Below are positions 23,862 through 32,551 of a stretch of DNA of 50,195 nucleotides, piece after piece. How positions within the stretch are numbered: position 1 is the first letter of the stretch; every line of letters starts with the position of its first letter. This stretch comes from Fonticella tunisiensis (GTDB lineage: Bacteria; Bacillota; Clostridia; Clostridiales; Caloramatoraceae), in contig NZ_SOAZ01000024.1 in assembly GCF_004364155.1 (NCBI RefSeq), positions 1-50,195 of the forward strand, given 5' to 3'. Made by a program: the position numbers and the translations under genes. A model generated the notes under the pieces. The model saw only the letters and a program-made list of their open reading frames with translations, was not told the DNA's origin and did no database searches.

Positions 23862-25037
23862 ATGACAAGACTTTATTATGACAATCCCTACCTCACTTCA
23901 TGGGAGGCAGAGGTGATTGATGTAGTTGAAAAGGAAGGCAAATTCGCCGTAACGCTTTCGCAGACGGCCTTTTATCCTGAAGGAGGAGGCCAGCCCTCCG
24001 ATAGAGGAACAATCGACGGAATACAGCTTCTCGATGTCATAGAAGATGGCGGTATAATATACCACATTCATCCATCAAAACCCCAGAGCCAGACAGTAAG
24101 ATGCGAAGTTGATTTTCAAAGGCGCTTTGACCATATGCAGCAGCACACAGGCCAGCATATTCTGTCCGCTGTATTTTACAACCTTTATTCTGGGGAAACC
24201 TCAAGCTTTCACTTAGGCGAAGACTACGTTTCAATAGATATTTCCCTGCCTGAAATTTCGGATTACATGCTCAGGAAGGTTGAGGATACAACAAACGATT
24301 ACATATATAAAAATCTAAAGGTTAAAACGTACATAATTAAACCAGACGAAGTTTCAAAGCTTCCCCTCAGAAAACTTCCTCCGGTTGCCGATTCCATAAG
24401 AATAGTTGAAATAGACGGAGTAGACTATTCTCCATGCTGCGGCACACACGTTAGAAGCCTAGGTGAAATAGGCATTATAAAAATCATTAAAACGGAAAAA
24501 TACAAGGGTGCCACAAGGGTATATTTTAAATGTGGAAAAAGAGCTCTGCTGGACTACCAGGCAAAACAGGACATAGTTGCATCCCTCTCAAGACAGTTCA
24601 CAGCCTCCGAAGGCGAATTAATTCATCGTGGAGAAGCGTTATCAGCGGAGCTTAAGAACCTTTCAAAGGAAGTAAGGGACCTAAAGGAGAAGCTCCTTGG
24701 ATATGAAGCAAAGGAAATCATAGCTGCTTCTTCATCGAACCTCATCGTAAAGTCCTTCGATGATAAAAGCTTTGAAGACATACAGCTTTTATCAAAACAA
24801 ATAGTTAGCCTTGGAGACTACGTAGTAATACTTACTTCCACCTTTGACAGAAAAATCCTTTTAGCCCACAGTGGGAAATCCTCCATTCACTGCGGCAAGC
24901 TCTTTAAAGAACACCTCTTAAAATACAACGGCAGAGGTGGCGGAGGCGATAGGATGGCCCAGGCCCTATTTGCTGATGTTAAAGACCTTAAATCCTTCGA
25001 AAAGCTCCTTGTAGAAACAGTAAAAGCCCAGCTTTAA
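23862..25037 (+). CDS. Alanyl-tRNA editing protein (AlaX-L with DHHA1)
   Basis: This free-standing editing factor hydrolyses mischarged Ser- or Gly-tRNA(Ala). The 391-residue protein has GGGQP at 41-45, the zinc-binding HTGQH at 95-99 and CCGTH at 192-196, a coiled coil around residues 240-280 and a C-terminal DHHA1 domain with GRGGGGDRMAQA. This is the long AlaX type. AAGGAGGAG precedes the ATG. The gene lies alone on the plus strand, and its terminator overlaps its stop codon. Confidence 0.9.
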   Translation: MTRLYYDNPYLTSWEAEVIDVVEKEGKFAVTLSQTAFYPEGGGQPSDRGTIDGIQLLDVIEDGGIIYHIHPSKPQSQTVRCEVDFQRRFDHMQQHTGQHILSAVFYNLYSGETSSFHLGEDYVSIDISLPEISDYMLRKVEDTTNDYIYKNLKVKTYIIKPDEVSKLPLRKLPPVADSIRIVEIDGVDYSPCCGTHVRSLGEIGIIKIIKTEKYKGATRVYFKCGKRALLDYQAKQDIVASLSRQFTASEGELIHRGEALSAELKNLSKEVRDLKEKLLGYEAKEIIAASSSNLIVKSFDDKSFEDIQLLSKQIVSLGDYVVILTSTFDRKILLAHSGKSSIHCGKLFKEHLLKYNGRGGGGDRMAQALFADVKDLKSFEKLLVETVKAQL

Positions 25038-25049
25038 TGGGCCTTTTTT
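25022..25049. terminator. Terminator between alaX and tagA-type gene
   Basis: A stem AGCCCA/TGGGCCT around the alaX stop codon is followed by TTTTTT on the plus strand. The minus-strand gene ends at 25049, so it may also serve that transcript weakly. Confidence 0.65.
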
Positions 25050-25771
25050 CATTTCCTTTTAACTCCAAATAAAACTTTCAATAGAAAAACTGGAAGCACC
25101 GCCATCCTTTTATACCTCCAGGGCTCCTTTATAAGCCTGTAGAGCCACTCAAGTCCAATGCTGCACATCCATTTTGGTGCCCTTTTGATATTGCCGCATA
25201 TAACATCATAGCTTCCTCCAACTCCCATGCACAATGGAACGCCGAGTTTATCCATATTCTTCGTAATCCAATACTCCTGCTTTGGACTTCCCATTGCAAC
25301 AAAAAGTACATCTGGACTGGAGGCTTTAATGTTCTCTATAACTTCATCCTCATCCTTAAAATATCCATCCCTTGTACCGACAATATTAAGCCCCGGATAT
25401 CTCTTCTTTAGAATGTCAGAAGCCCCTTCCGCAACTCCTGGCTTTGCACCAAGTAGAAAGACCCTGTAGCCCTTCTTTGCCGATACTTTGCATATGTTCT
25501 CCATAAGCTCTATTCCCGTTACTCTGCTTCTTATTTTCCCGCCTTTAAACCTTGACGCAATCACAACTCCTACTCCATCGGGTATCTGCATGGAGGCACT
25601 GTTTAAAAGATTTCTTAAACTTTCATCCTTCTGTGCCTTCATGATCTTTTCTGGATTTATTGCAACAACAAAGGAAGGTTTTCTATTTGAAATAATCCTG
25701 TCCACTTCATCAAGTGCATCCTTCATATCAATCCTGCATACATCAACCCCCAGATAGTTTTCCCTAATCAT
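25049..25771 (-). CDS. WecG/TagA/CpsF family glycosyltransferase
   Basis: The 240-residue GT26 enzyme has PDG at 64-66 (catalytic Asp region), RVTGIELM near 83-90 and SPKQE at 162-166. TagA members add N-acetylmannosamine to undecaprenyl-PP-GlcNAc as the second step of teichoic acid linkage units; other members act in capsule synthesis. GGAGG lies inside the end of the upstream gene, and the two overlap by 8 bases, so translation is coupled. The sugar used is not certain. Confidence 0.87.
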   Translation of the reverse strand: MIRENYLGVDVCRIDMKDALDEVDRIISNRKPSFVVAINPEKIMKAQKDESLRNLLNSASMQIPDGVGVVIASRFKGGKIRSRVTGIELMENICKVSAKKGYRVFLLGAKPGVAEGASDILKKRYPGLNIVGTRDGYFKDEDEVIENIKASSPDVLFVAMGSPKQEYWITKNMDKLGVPLCMGVGGSYDVICGNIKRAPKWMCSIGLEWLYRLIKEPWRYKRMAVLPVFLLKVLFGVKRK

Positions 25772-26891
25772 TTTTTTCCTCCTTCGCTAAAAGGCTTCTG
25801 TATATTTGAATGTATTTGTCAGCAAGATTTTCTATCGAATAGCAATCCCTGGCTTTGGTATGTAGCCTTTCCCCCATTTCCCGGCACAGGGCTTGATCGT
25901 CAATGAGACGTAAAATTCTATCTGCAAGGGTACCGCTGTCTCCGGGTTTTATAAGATACCCGTTTACTCCATCTTCAATTAAGTCTGGGATTCCTCCAAC
26001 CTCCGTTGATATAACTGTTTTCCTATACTTTGCAGATTCTAAAATGACAAGGGGAAAGCTTTCAGTAAAGGAAGTAAGCACAGTAAAATCCGATATAAAC
26101 AAAAACTCATCGGGCCTTTGAAAGCCTACAAAGCTTATATGATCCCTTATTCCAAGATTTTTAGCGTAATCTTCCATTTCATTCCTTATATTCCCATCTC
26201 CAACAAGTATAAAAGATACATCGTTTCTTTTATCTAAAACAGTTCTGCACCCATCTAAAAACACCCTATGCCCTTTAACGGGATGAAACCTTGCAACCAT
26301 CGCCACATGGTACTTTGAATCCCTAAGACCATACTTTTTTATAATATCTTCCCTTGAAAAATTCTGCTCCACTTCATTGAAGTTTATGCCATTATATACT
26401 ACATAAATATTTTTATTTTTAAATCCCCTCTTAATAAGCATATCCTTGAAACTGCTGGAAACGGTTATATAATAATCGAAGGAATTTAATACAGCCCTGT
26501 TTATATTGCTGTATATAAGGGTTTTATAAAAATTTCCTCTGTAATCCTCCCTGTAGTCGCTGTGTATTGTAGTTACATAAATAGCCCTGTATACCTTCTT
26601 AAGGAAATAGCCTATAAAATTTGCTCTGCCCCCATGGCAGTTTATTATGTCTATGCCTTCCTTCTCACAAATACCCTTAATTCGTTTTATTATGCTCAAA
26701 TCAAACCTTTTGCTCTGTTTTACAAGCCTTATGTCAAGCCCGGCCTTTTTAGCCTCATCATAAAGCAAGCCTTCCATAAAGCAAAGGATTATGCTCTCTT
26801 CTCCCTTCTTCCTCATAGCCTCTACAAAGGATAAGAGATGATTTTTAGAGCCCCCTGTCTCTCCACCGCTTATAATATGCAGTACCTTCAT
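25764..26891 (-). CDS. Glycosyltransferase, family 4
   Basis: The 375-residue GT-B enzyme starts with MKVLHIISGGETGGSKNHL and has the C-terminal sugar-nucleotide signature with ESFPLVILESAKYRKTVIS and GGIPDLIEDGVNGYL. The ATG at 26891 follows GGGAGGAA. It overlaps the tagA-type gene downstream, and the pair forms a two-gene unit after the terminator at 26954-26990. No donor or acceptor can be assigned. Confidence 0.87.
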   Translation of the reverse strand: MKVLHIISGGETGGSKNHLLSFVEAMRKKGEESIILCFMEGLLYDEAKKAGLDIRLVKQSKRFDLSIIKRIKGICEKEGIDIINCHGGRANFIGYFLKKVYRAIYVTTIHSDYREDYRGNFYKTLIYSNINRAVLNSFDYYITVSSSFKDMLIKRGFKNKNIYVVYNGINFNEVEQNFSREDIIKKYGLRDSKYHVAMVARFHPVKGHRVFLDGCRTVLDKRNDVSFILVGDGNIRNEMEDYAKNLGIRDHISFVGFQRPDEFLFISDFTVLTSFTESFPLVILESAKYRKTVISTEVGGIPDLIEDGVNGYLIKPGDSGTLADRILRLIDDQALCREMGERLHTKARDCYSIENLADKYIQIYRSLLAKEEKND

Positions 26892-26953
26892 ATAATTCCT
26901 CCCATAAGTCATATCGAGGTCAAAACCATCACAATATAACTTCAGTATTATCC

Positions 26954-26990
26954 AAAATAAAGGGGCAAGCCCCTGGACTTACCCCTTTAT
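26954..26990 (-). terminator. Terminator of the GT2-gtrA unit
   Basis: A 13-bp stem with one G-U pair (ATAAAGGGGCAAG with CTTACCCCTTTAT) and an 8-base loop is followed on the minus strand by TTTTGG. It lies 30 bases after the gtrA-type gene. Confidence 0.8.
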
Positions 26991-27019
26991 TATATCATCT
27001 TAATTTTCAACTTTAAATC

Positions 27020-27397
27020 TCATTTAGCACTGTCAAACACCGCTGTTTTACTTCCAATATAATTTACGACAGTGGTAGCTCCCGTTGCTATAATCTGTGA
27101 AAGGGTTTTCAATAGATTAAATTTATCTACGCATATGTACATGATTAAAAGATTTATTCCAAGAGAAAAAACGTTTAGGACAGCAAATTTTAAAAACTGG
27201 GGTAAAACTTTGTTATCGTTATCACCAAAAGTCCACTTTTTATTTAGGATAAAACTGTTGGCAACTCCTGCGACATACCCCGTAAAGGAGCTTATCAAAT
27301 AATTCACTCCTAAGATCTCGCTTAAAACATAAAATGTAACGAATGAAATTATCGTATTGGCGACTCCAACAGCGCAGAACTTAACAAATCTTTTCAT
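27020..27397 (-). CDS. GtrA family membrane protein
   Basis: This 125-residue protein has four membrane segments and the GtrA pattern RFVKFCAVGVANTIISF at the N-terminus with LNKKWTF in the loop. GtrA proteins are thought to flip or help flip polyprenyl-phosphate-linked monosaccharides. It follows a GtrB/DPM1-type glycosyltransferase by 36 bases, which is the usual pair, so together they likely make and move an undecaprenyl-phosphate sugar for glycan side branches. GGAGG precedes the ATG. Confidence 0.88.
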   Translation of the reverse strand: MKRFVKFCAVGVANTIISFVTFYVLSEILGVNYLISSFTGYVAGVANSFILNKKWTFGDNDNKVLPQFLKFAVLNVFSLGINLLIMYICVDKFNLLKTLSQIIATGATTVVNYIGSKTAVFDSAK

Positions 27398-27433
27398 ATG
27401 ATTAGTCCTCCAAAACTAGCTCAAAGGGTTAAA

Positions 27434-28402
27434 TTATTCATTCTTCTCCCTGTCATCCTTGGTGTTATCTATATTGATCTCCTTTTCAATAATATAAAGT
27501 GGCCTTCCCTTGCTTTCATCGTATATCCTGGCGATATATTCCCCTAAAACTCCAATGGAAAGCAGCTGCACCCCTCCTATGAATGTTATGGTAACCATTA
27601 TGGAAGTCCAGCCTGAAACCGGGTTCCCTACTCCAAAAATCTTACTTACAATTGAGTAGATAAAAACACAGAAAGTTACAATTATTGAAAGGAACCCAAT
27701 GTATTGAACCATTTTTAAAGGCTTCGCAGAAAATGAAATAATGCCATCCAATGCAAACTTTATCATCTTTTTAAGGGGATATTTTGTCTCCCCCGCAAAC
27801 CTTTCCTTCCTCTCGAACTCAATAGCAGTTTGCTTAAAGCCTACCCAGCTTACCATGCCCCTTACAAATCTATTATGTTCACGCATTTTTCTGAGGGCCT
27901 CAACCACTTTCCTGTCAATTAATCTGAAATCTCCAGTATCCACCGGAATTTTGACGGAGCTCATCCTGTCTAAAACCCTGTAAAATGCCTTTGCAGTTGC
28001 CAGCTTAAACCAGCTTTCTCCCTCCCTCTTCTTTCTTTTGGCATAAACTACATCATATCCTTCTTCCCAAAGCTTAATCATATCGGGAATCAGTTCCGGC
28101 GGATCCTGTAAATCCGCATCTATAATAACCACGGCATCTCCAATTGCCTTATCCATTCCTGCAGTTATAGCTATCTGATGTCCAAAATTTCTTGAGAAAC
28201 TGATTACTTTAACATGATTATCCACCTTAGCAATTGACTCTAAAATCTCCAGAGTCCTGTCAGTGCTTCCATCGTTTACAAAAATTATTTCATAGTTTAA
28301 GTCATTTTTTCTGGCTACTTCAGTTAGCCTTCTATAGCATTCCTCAGCAACAAGCTCTTCAAAATACATTGGAACTACAATGGATATCATTTTTTTGCTC
28401 AT
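27434..28402 (-). CDS. GtrB/DPM1-like polyprenyl-phosphate glycosyltransferase
   Basis: The 322-residue GT2 enzyme begins KKMISIVVPMYFEE, has IIDADLQDPPELI (DxD motif) in the catalytic domain near residues 85-97 and two C-terminal membrane segments, as in GtrB and Yfdh-type enzymes. It should load a sugar onto undecaprenyl phosphate. The ATG at 28402 is preferred, with GGAGG 8 bases upstream; the longer frame starts at a TTG overlapping that site. It forms an operon with gtrA under the promoter at 28573-28601. Confidence 0.86.
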   Translation of the reverse strand: MSKKMISIVVPMYFEELVAEECYRRLTEVARKNDLNYEIIFVNDGSTDRTLEILESIAKVDNHVKVISFSRNFGHQIAITAGMDKAIGDAVVIIDADLQDPPELIPDMIKLWEEGYDVVYAKRKKREGESWFKLATAKAFYRVLDRMSSVKIPVDTGDFRLIDRKVVEALRKMREHNRFVRGMVSWVGFKQTAIEFERKERFAGETKYPLKKMIKFALDGIISFSAKPLKMVQYIGFLSIIVTFCVFIYSIVSKIFGVGNPVSGWTSIMVTITFIGGVQLLSIGVLGEYIARIYDESKGRPLYIIEKEINIDNTKDDREKNE

Positions 28403-28572
28403 GAAATTATCCTCCAAATTATTTCATTCTCAGATTGTATATTAATTTTGTACATGAAAATACCTGTTTAAAAATTAATCATAAAAATAAAACCCATTTT
28501 AATTATTAAACTGGTTTCTCATTACCAAAAATCCTGTTAATATTTCTATAGTCTATTAATAAATTCAATAAA

Positions 28573-28601
28573 ATTATACTAATCAGAATAAATATCGTCA
28601 A
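28573..28601 (-). promoter_or_regulatory. Promoter of the GT2-gtrA unit
   Basis: On the minus strand TTGACG at 28596-28601, a 17-base spacer and TATAAT at 28573-28578 closely match the sigma-A consensus. Confidence 0.78.
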
Positions 28602-28681
28602 TGGACTAGACATATAGAAAGAATTATGTAATTTTAATTTTATCACCAAAAATCATTTCAAATTTCAAGACCAAAACTTTA

Positions 28682-28708
28682 TAAAAGAAAAGTGGCAAAT
28701 AATGCCAC
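28682..28708 (-). terminator. Terminator after the nucleotide-sugar dehydrogenase
   Basis: A stem GTGGCA/TGCCAC with a 5-base loop is followed on the minus strand by TTTTCTTTT. It lies about 40 bases after the gene ending at 28751. Confidence 0.75.
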
Positions 28709-28750
28709 ACTCAAAGCAAATGATGAATTGATATTATACCTTCTAAATTT

Positions 28751-30085
28751 CTAAATCGTTATAACAAACATACCCCTGGCCTTTAAATCTTCTTTTTTCT
28801 CTGAAATGATATTTCTTGTATCAAATATAACAGTGCCCTTCTTAATTTTATTCACTATCTCTTCATTAAATCTGTCATAGCCCTTCTGCTTTGCCAGTAT
28901 TAAAATAGCATCCTTTTCTTCAACAGCTTCTTCAATGCTATCTACTTTAAAATCATATTTGGTAGGCACAACCGGGTCATATGCAAAAACCCTGGCTCCC
29001 TTTTCCAGAAGTATTTTTATTATTTCTATAGGTGGGCTAATTCTATCATCATTTGAATAATCCTTCATTGCAATTCCTAAAACTCCAACCCTGGATGTTT
29101 CTATTTTCTTTCCTAATTTTAATAATTCACCTTCAAGCATTGACACAATGACATTAGGAATATCCGAATTTTTAAGTCTTGCAAGTTTCAGTATATCAAG
29201 GTTTACCCTGAGTTCTTCAGCCTTGGGTTCCAAATAATAATATGCATTTGGTATACAGTATCCTCCAACTCCAGGTCCTGGGGTTAATAAATTTACCCTC
29301 TTATGTGTATTTGCAACTTTAATAACTTCATATATATCAATACCCAGTGCCTCCGTAAACCTTGCAAATTCCTGAACCATCGCAATATTTACATCCCTCT
29401 GCACATTTTCAAAAACCTTTGCAGTTTCAACCACCTTCATATCGCTGGCAACAATGACATCAGTTTTGCAAACTATAGACAAAAGTTCTTTAGCCCTTTT
29501 AGCGCTTTCATCATTGATTCCTGCAACAACTGTTGGCATATATGCAAACTCTTCAAAGGCACGACCTTCTGCAATCCTCTCGGAAGAATATGCAAGATAA
29601 AAATCCTCTCCTGCCTTCATCCCCGACTCCATCTCAAGTATTGGAAGAATCCTTTCTTCAGTCGTTCCAGGTATTACTGTACTTCTTATAACAACCAGGT
29701 CTTCCCTTTTAAGATTTTTCCCAATTTCCGATATACAGCTCAGCAAGTCGGATAGATCATGTTCACCGTTTCTTATTGGAATTCCAACGGTTACTATGAT
29801 GTTATTGCAGTTCTTCATCGCATAGGCCGTATCAGTTGTTGCCCTGTATCTTCCTAAATCAATCTGCTCCTTTAAAATCTCCTGAATGCTTTTTCCATCA
29901 AAGCTTTCAGTATGATAGGTAATTCCATTATTAATATCATCAACAAGCCCCTGAATAACATCTATGCCTAACACGTTGCATCCCCTGAAGGCAAAGCTTA
30001 GAGCAAGGGGAAGGCCAACAAAACCCTGGCCAAATACTGCAACGTTTTTATATTCGCTTTTAATATTGCTTTCTATGCTGCTCAT
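28751..30085 (-). CDS. Nucleotide-sugar 6-dehydrogenase (UDP-HexNAc/UDP-glucose type)
   Basis: The 444-residue NAD-dependent enzyme oxidises C6 of a UDP-sugar to the uronic acid. It has GQGFVG at 19-24 (NAD), the catalytic lysine in VVETAKVFEN (Lys223), and the catalytic cysteine Cys277 in GPGVGGYCIPN. The common GGHCIP has Tyr instead of His here. Length and overall sequence look closer to UDP-N-acetylmannosamine or GlcNAc dehydrogenases (WecC/WbpA) than to UDP-glucose dehydrogenases. It overlaps the upstream polymerase gene by 4 bases (ATGA). Confidence 0.85.
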   Translation of the reverse strand: MSSIESNIKSEYKNVAVFGQGFVGLPLALSFAFRGCNVLGIDVIQGLVDDINNGITYHTESFDGKSIQEILKEQIDLGRYRATTDTAYAMKNCNNIIVTVGIPIRNGEHDLSDLLSCISEIGKNLKREDLVVIRSTVIPGTTEERILPILEMESGMKAGEDFYLAYSSERIAEGRAFEEFAYMPTVVAGINDESAKRAKELLSIVCKTDVIVASDMKVVETAKVFENVQRDVNIAMVQEFARFTEALGIDIYEVIKVANTHKRVNLLTPGPGVGGYCIPNAYYYLEPKAEELRVNLDILKLARLKNSDIPNVIVSMLEGELLKLGKKIETSRVGVLGIAMKDYSNDDRISPPIEIIKILLEKGARVFAYDPVVPTKYDFKVDSIEEAVEEKDAILILAKQKGYDRFNEEIVNKIKKGTVIFDTRNIISEKKEDLKARGMFVITI

Positions 30086-31326
30086 ATCTTATCCTCCTGT
30101 TTTTCAAGTAGATATCCCTTGTATAGCAGGGCAGTCAGTATCCATACAAAAACGTTTAATTGAGGAATGAACATTAGGTTGTTAAGAAAGTTTTGGAAAA
30201 GATAAGCCCCCCAAAAGCCTACCAAGGAAAGAGCAATGAGCCTTAATCCAGTATTCCCTGTATTCTTAAACACTTTATAACAAAGCAGAGCCAATCCAAC
30301 ATATATTATAATAAAGAAAATCCCTCCGAATATTCCAAGCTCTGCTAGAACCTTTAGATATGAATTATGTACACTAAAGAGCTCCTTAGATACAAACAAC
30401 TCTGGAAACCTTTCTATATATTTGGGATAGTTTTGTCCATAATTACCATTCCCTACTCCAAGCCAAAAATGCTCCTTAAACATAATCCAGCCAGTAGTCC
30501 AAAGCTTTACCCTTTGAAGGCTTGTAACAGATTTCATAGTAAAAATTGAAAGGAACCTGTTTCTAATTGAAGGTACTAAAAGGGCACCTACAATCATAAC
30601 CGGTATAGCATAAAGTGTTTTTCTATATCTAATTACACCAATTACAAAAATTCCTGTCATAAAACCGAGCCATGAACCTCTGGTAAAGCTAAATACTAAA
30701 TTGAACATGAAAATCAAAAACACTAAAGCATCAATAGCTCTGTCTTTTCCCCTATACTCCAGCATATGAAGCATAGGATAGAAAATAACAAGGTTTATGG
30801 CTGCACCCCAGTAGTTTGGATTTACAAAGGTTGAATAAATCCTTCCTCTTCCAAAGGGCATTGAGGTATCAAAGTATGATGAGCCATTAAAAATAAACTG
30901 CAAAACTCCTATTATCGCTGCAGCAATCATTGCAGCATAAAAGGCATAGAAACTATTTTTAATAAGCCTTAAGTCTGCTATCAAAAGCAGCATAAAAAAC
31001 ATAATGACATACTCCAAAAACCTTATAGCCTCACTTATAACAGCAGCCTTACTTTCTGCATAACCCAGTGAGATAAAGGATAAAAGGGTAAATCCTAAAA
31101 TACCAATCCCGATAATCCTTATCTCCTTATTTTCCATTAACTGTGATATGGTAAATCTACATCCCTTATTAAAAACTAAATATGCTATACCCGAAACTAT
31201 TGCAAGTCCCCCAATTACAAAATCAGCAGATAGCGGTATAAAGGATATTCTGGCCTTAAATGGCAGTAGGGTAACTATAATCATAAATAAATATATAAAA
31301 AAATTAAATACTCTCTTAAAATTCAT
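30082..31326 (-). CDS. O-antigen ligase/polymerase (Wzy/WaaL family)
   Basis: The 414-residue membrane protein has about 11-12 hydrophobic segments and the large exterior loop of the O-antigen ligase family, with WIMFKEHFWLGVGNGNYGQNY-like sequence (residues about 275-295) ending in HNSYLKVLAELG. It should polymerise or ligate lipid-linked repeat units. GGAGG precedes the ATG. A second such protein at 39913-41259 is only distantly alike, suggesting either polymerase plus ligase or two repeat-unit polymerases. Confidence 0.83.
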   Translation of the reverse strand: MNFKRVFNFFIYLFMIIVTLLPFKARISFIPLSADFVIGGLAIVSGIAYLVFNKGCRFTISQLMENKEIRIIGIGILGFTLLSFISLGYAESKAAVISEAIRFLEYVIMFFMLLLIADLRLIKNSFYAFYAAMIAAAIIGVLQFIFNGSSYFDTSMPFGRGRIYSTFVNPNYWGAAINLVIFYPMLHMLEYRGKDRAIDALVFLIFMFNLVFSFTRGSWLGFMTGIFVIGVIRYRKTLYAIPVMIVGALLVPSIRNRFLSIFTMKSVTSLQRVKLWTTGWIMFKEHFWLGVGNGNYGQNYPKYIERFPELFVSKELFSVHNSYLKVLAELGIFGGIFFIIIYVGLALLCYKVFKNTGNTGLRLIALSLVGFWGAYLFQNFLNNLMFIPQLNVFVWILTALLYKGYLLEKQEDKI

Positions 31327-31345
31327 ATTCTATCCTCCACAGGCT

Positions 31346-32464
31346 TCACCTTGAATATACCTCTATGACATCCTCTATGAACTTTTCAATTGAAAAGTTC
31401 TCTCTAACATATTTTCCTCCCTCATGCCCAATCCTGGTTAAATCATATTTATGCTCAAGTATAAGCTTTAATTTATTATATAATTCATCACTGCTTTGTG
31501 AATTAACTATAAACCCGTTGACTTCATCTTTAATTATATCACCAAGGGCTCCTACCCTTGTGCATAAAACAGGCTTGCTGAGCATCATTGCTTCCAAAAC
31601 CACATAGGGCATACCCTCCTTTACCGAGGGAAGCACAAACATGTCCATGGCATTAATGACATCAAAATTGTCCTTCCTGTACCCGAGGAATTTTATGTCA
31701 TTATATCCCGATGAAAAATTTATCATATCATCATACTTTGGTCCAATACCTGCAAATATGGTTTTAAATTTATAACCCTCATCATATAATCTTTTCAATG
31801 CTTCAATAAGATAAACATGGCCCTTGGTTTCGTAAAAGTTAGCAACGGTTCCAATAACAAACTCATTAGTATTTAAACCAAGTTTTTTCCTTGTTAAATC
31901 CCCAGGGGCCAATTTCTTTATGTCTACTTCCTCTATTGCATTTGGTATATACCTTAGCCTTTTACTGTCTATAACTTTATATTTAAGGGCAATATCATAA
32001 TCCCTGTTTGAAACCGCAATGATATCACTGCTAAGCAGTCCACCGAATTTTTCGATAACAGTATAAGCCCACTTCTTTACCCTTCCCATGGGTTCATTAA
32101 ATACAAATCCGTGAACTGTGTATATCCTTTTTTTAATTCCAGCTAATTTTGCCGCAAGCCTTCCAATAAGTCCGGCCTTAGAGCTGTGGCAATGAACTAT
32201 ATCATATTTTTCTTCCTTAAATTTTTTGTATAAAAACATGGTGGCCTTTAAATCCCTTATAGGATTTATCTCACGTACCATATCAGGAACTTCCATAAAA
32301 CCTATATTCATTTTTTTAAGCTCTTCAATCATCTCGCCGCCTGGTGCTGCAAAAACAGTTACTTCATACCCCTTTTCCCTAAGTAAGGACGAAAGAAGTA
32401 AAACGTGTTTTTGAGCTCCACCCATTTCAGATTGAGTAATAACCTGGGCTACCTTTATTGCCAT
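31346..32464 (-). CDS. Glycosyltransferase, family 4
   Basis: The 372-residue GT-B enzyme begins with IKVAQVITQSEMGGAQKHVL and has VLPSVKEGMPYVVLEAMMLS with a downstream GALGDIIKDEVNGF, the donor-binding EX7E region of GT4. It lies 19 bases before the polymerase gene. AAGGAAG precedes the ATG. Donor and acceptor are unknown. Confidence 0.87.
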   Translation of the reverse strand: MAIKVAQVITQSEMGGAQKHVLLLSSLLREKGYEVTVFAAPGGEMIEELKKMNIGFMEVPDMVREINPIRDLKATMFLYKKFKEEKYDIVHCHSSKAGLIGRLAAKLAGIKKRIYTVHGFVFNEPMGRVKKWAYTVIEKFGGLLSSDIIAVSNRDYDIALKYKVIDSKRLRYIPNAIEEVDIKKLAPGDLTRKKLGLNTNEFVIGTVANFYETKGHVYLIEALKRLYDEGYKFKTIFAGIGPKYDDMINFSSGYNDIKFLGYRKDNFDVINAMDMFVLPSVKEGMPYVVLEAMMLSKPVLCTRVGALGDIIKDEVNGFIVNSQSSDELYNKLKLILEHKYDLTRIGHEGGKYVRENFSIEKFIEDVIEVYSR

Positions 32465-32551
32465 TCATATCTTCCTTCCACCATAATACTTTGAAGCACA
32501 TTCCACCAAGCTGATCCCATAATACCTGATAAGCTTTAAATATTTTCCTTA

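Larger units (their letters stand above)
28403..28750. other. Gene-free region with terminator and promoter
   Basis: These 348 A/T-rich bases hold the terminator of the unit ending at 28751 (28682-28708) and the promoter of the GT2-gtrA unit (28573-28601), leaving a leader of roughly 160 bases with no clear riboswitch or ORF. Confidence 0.55.
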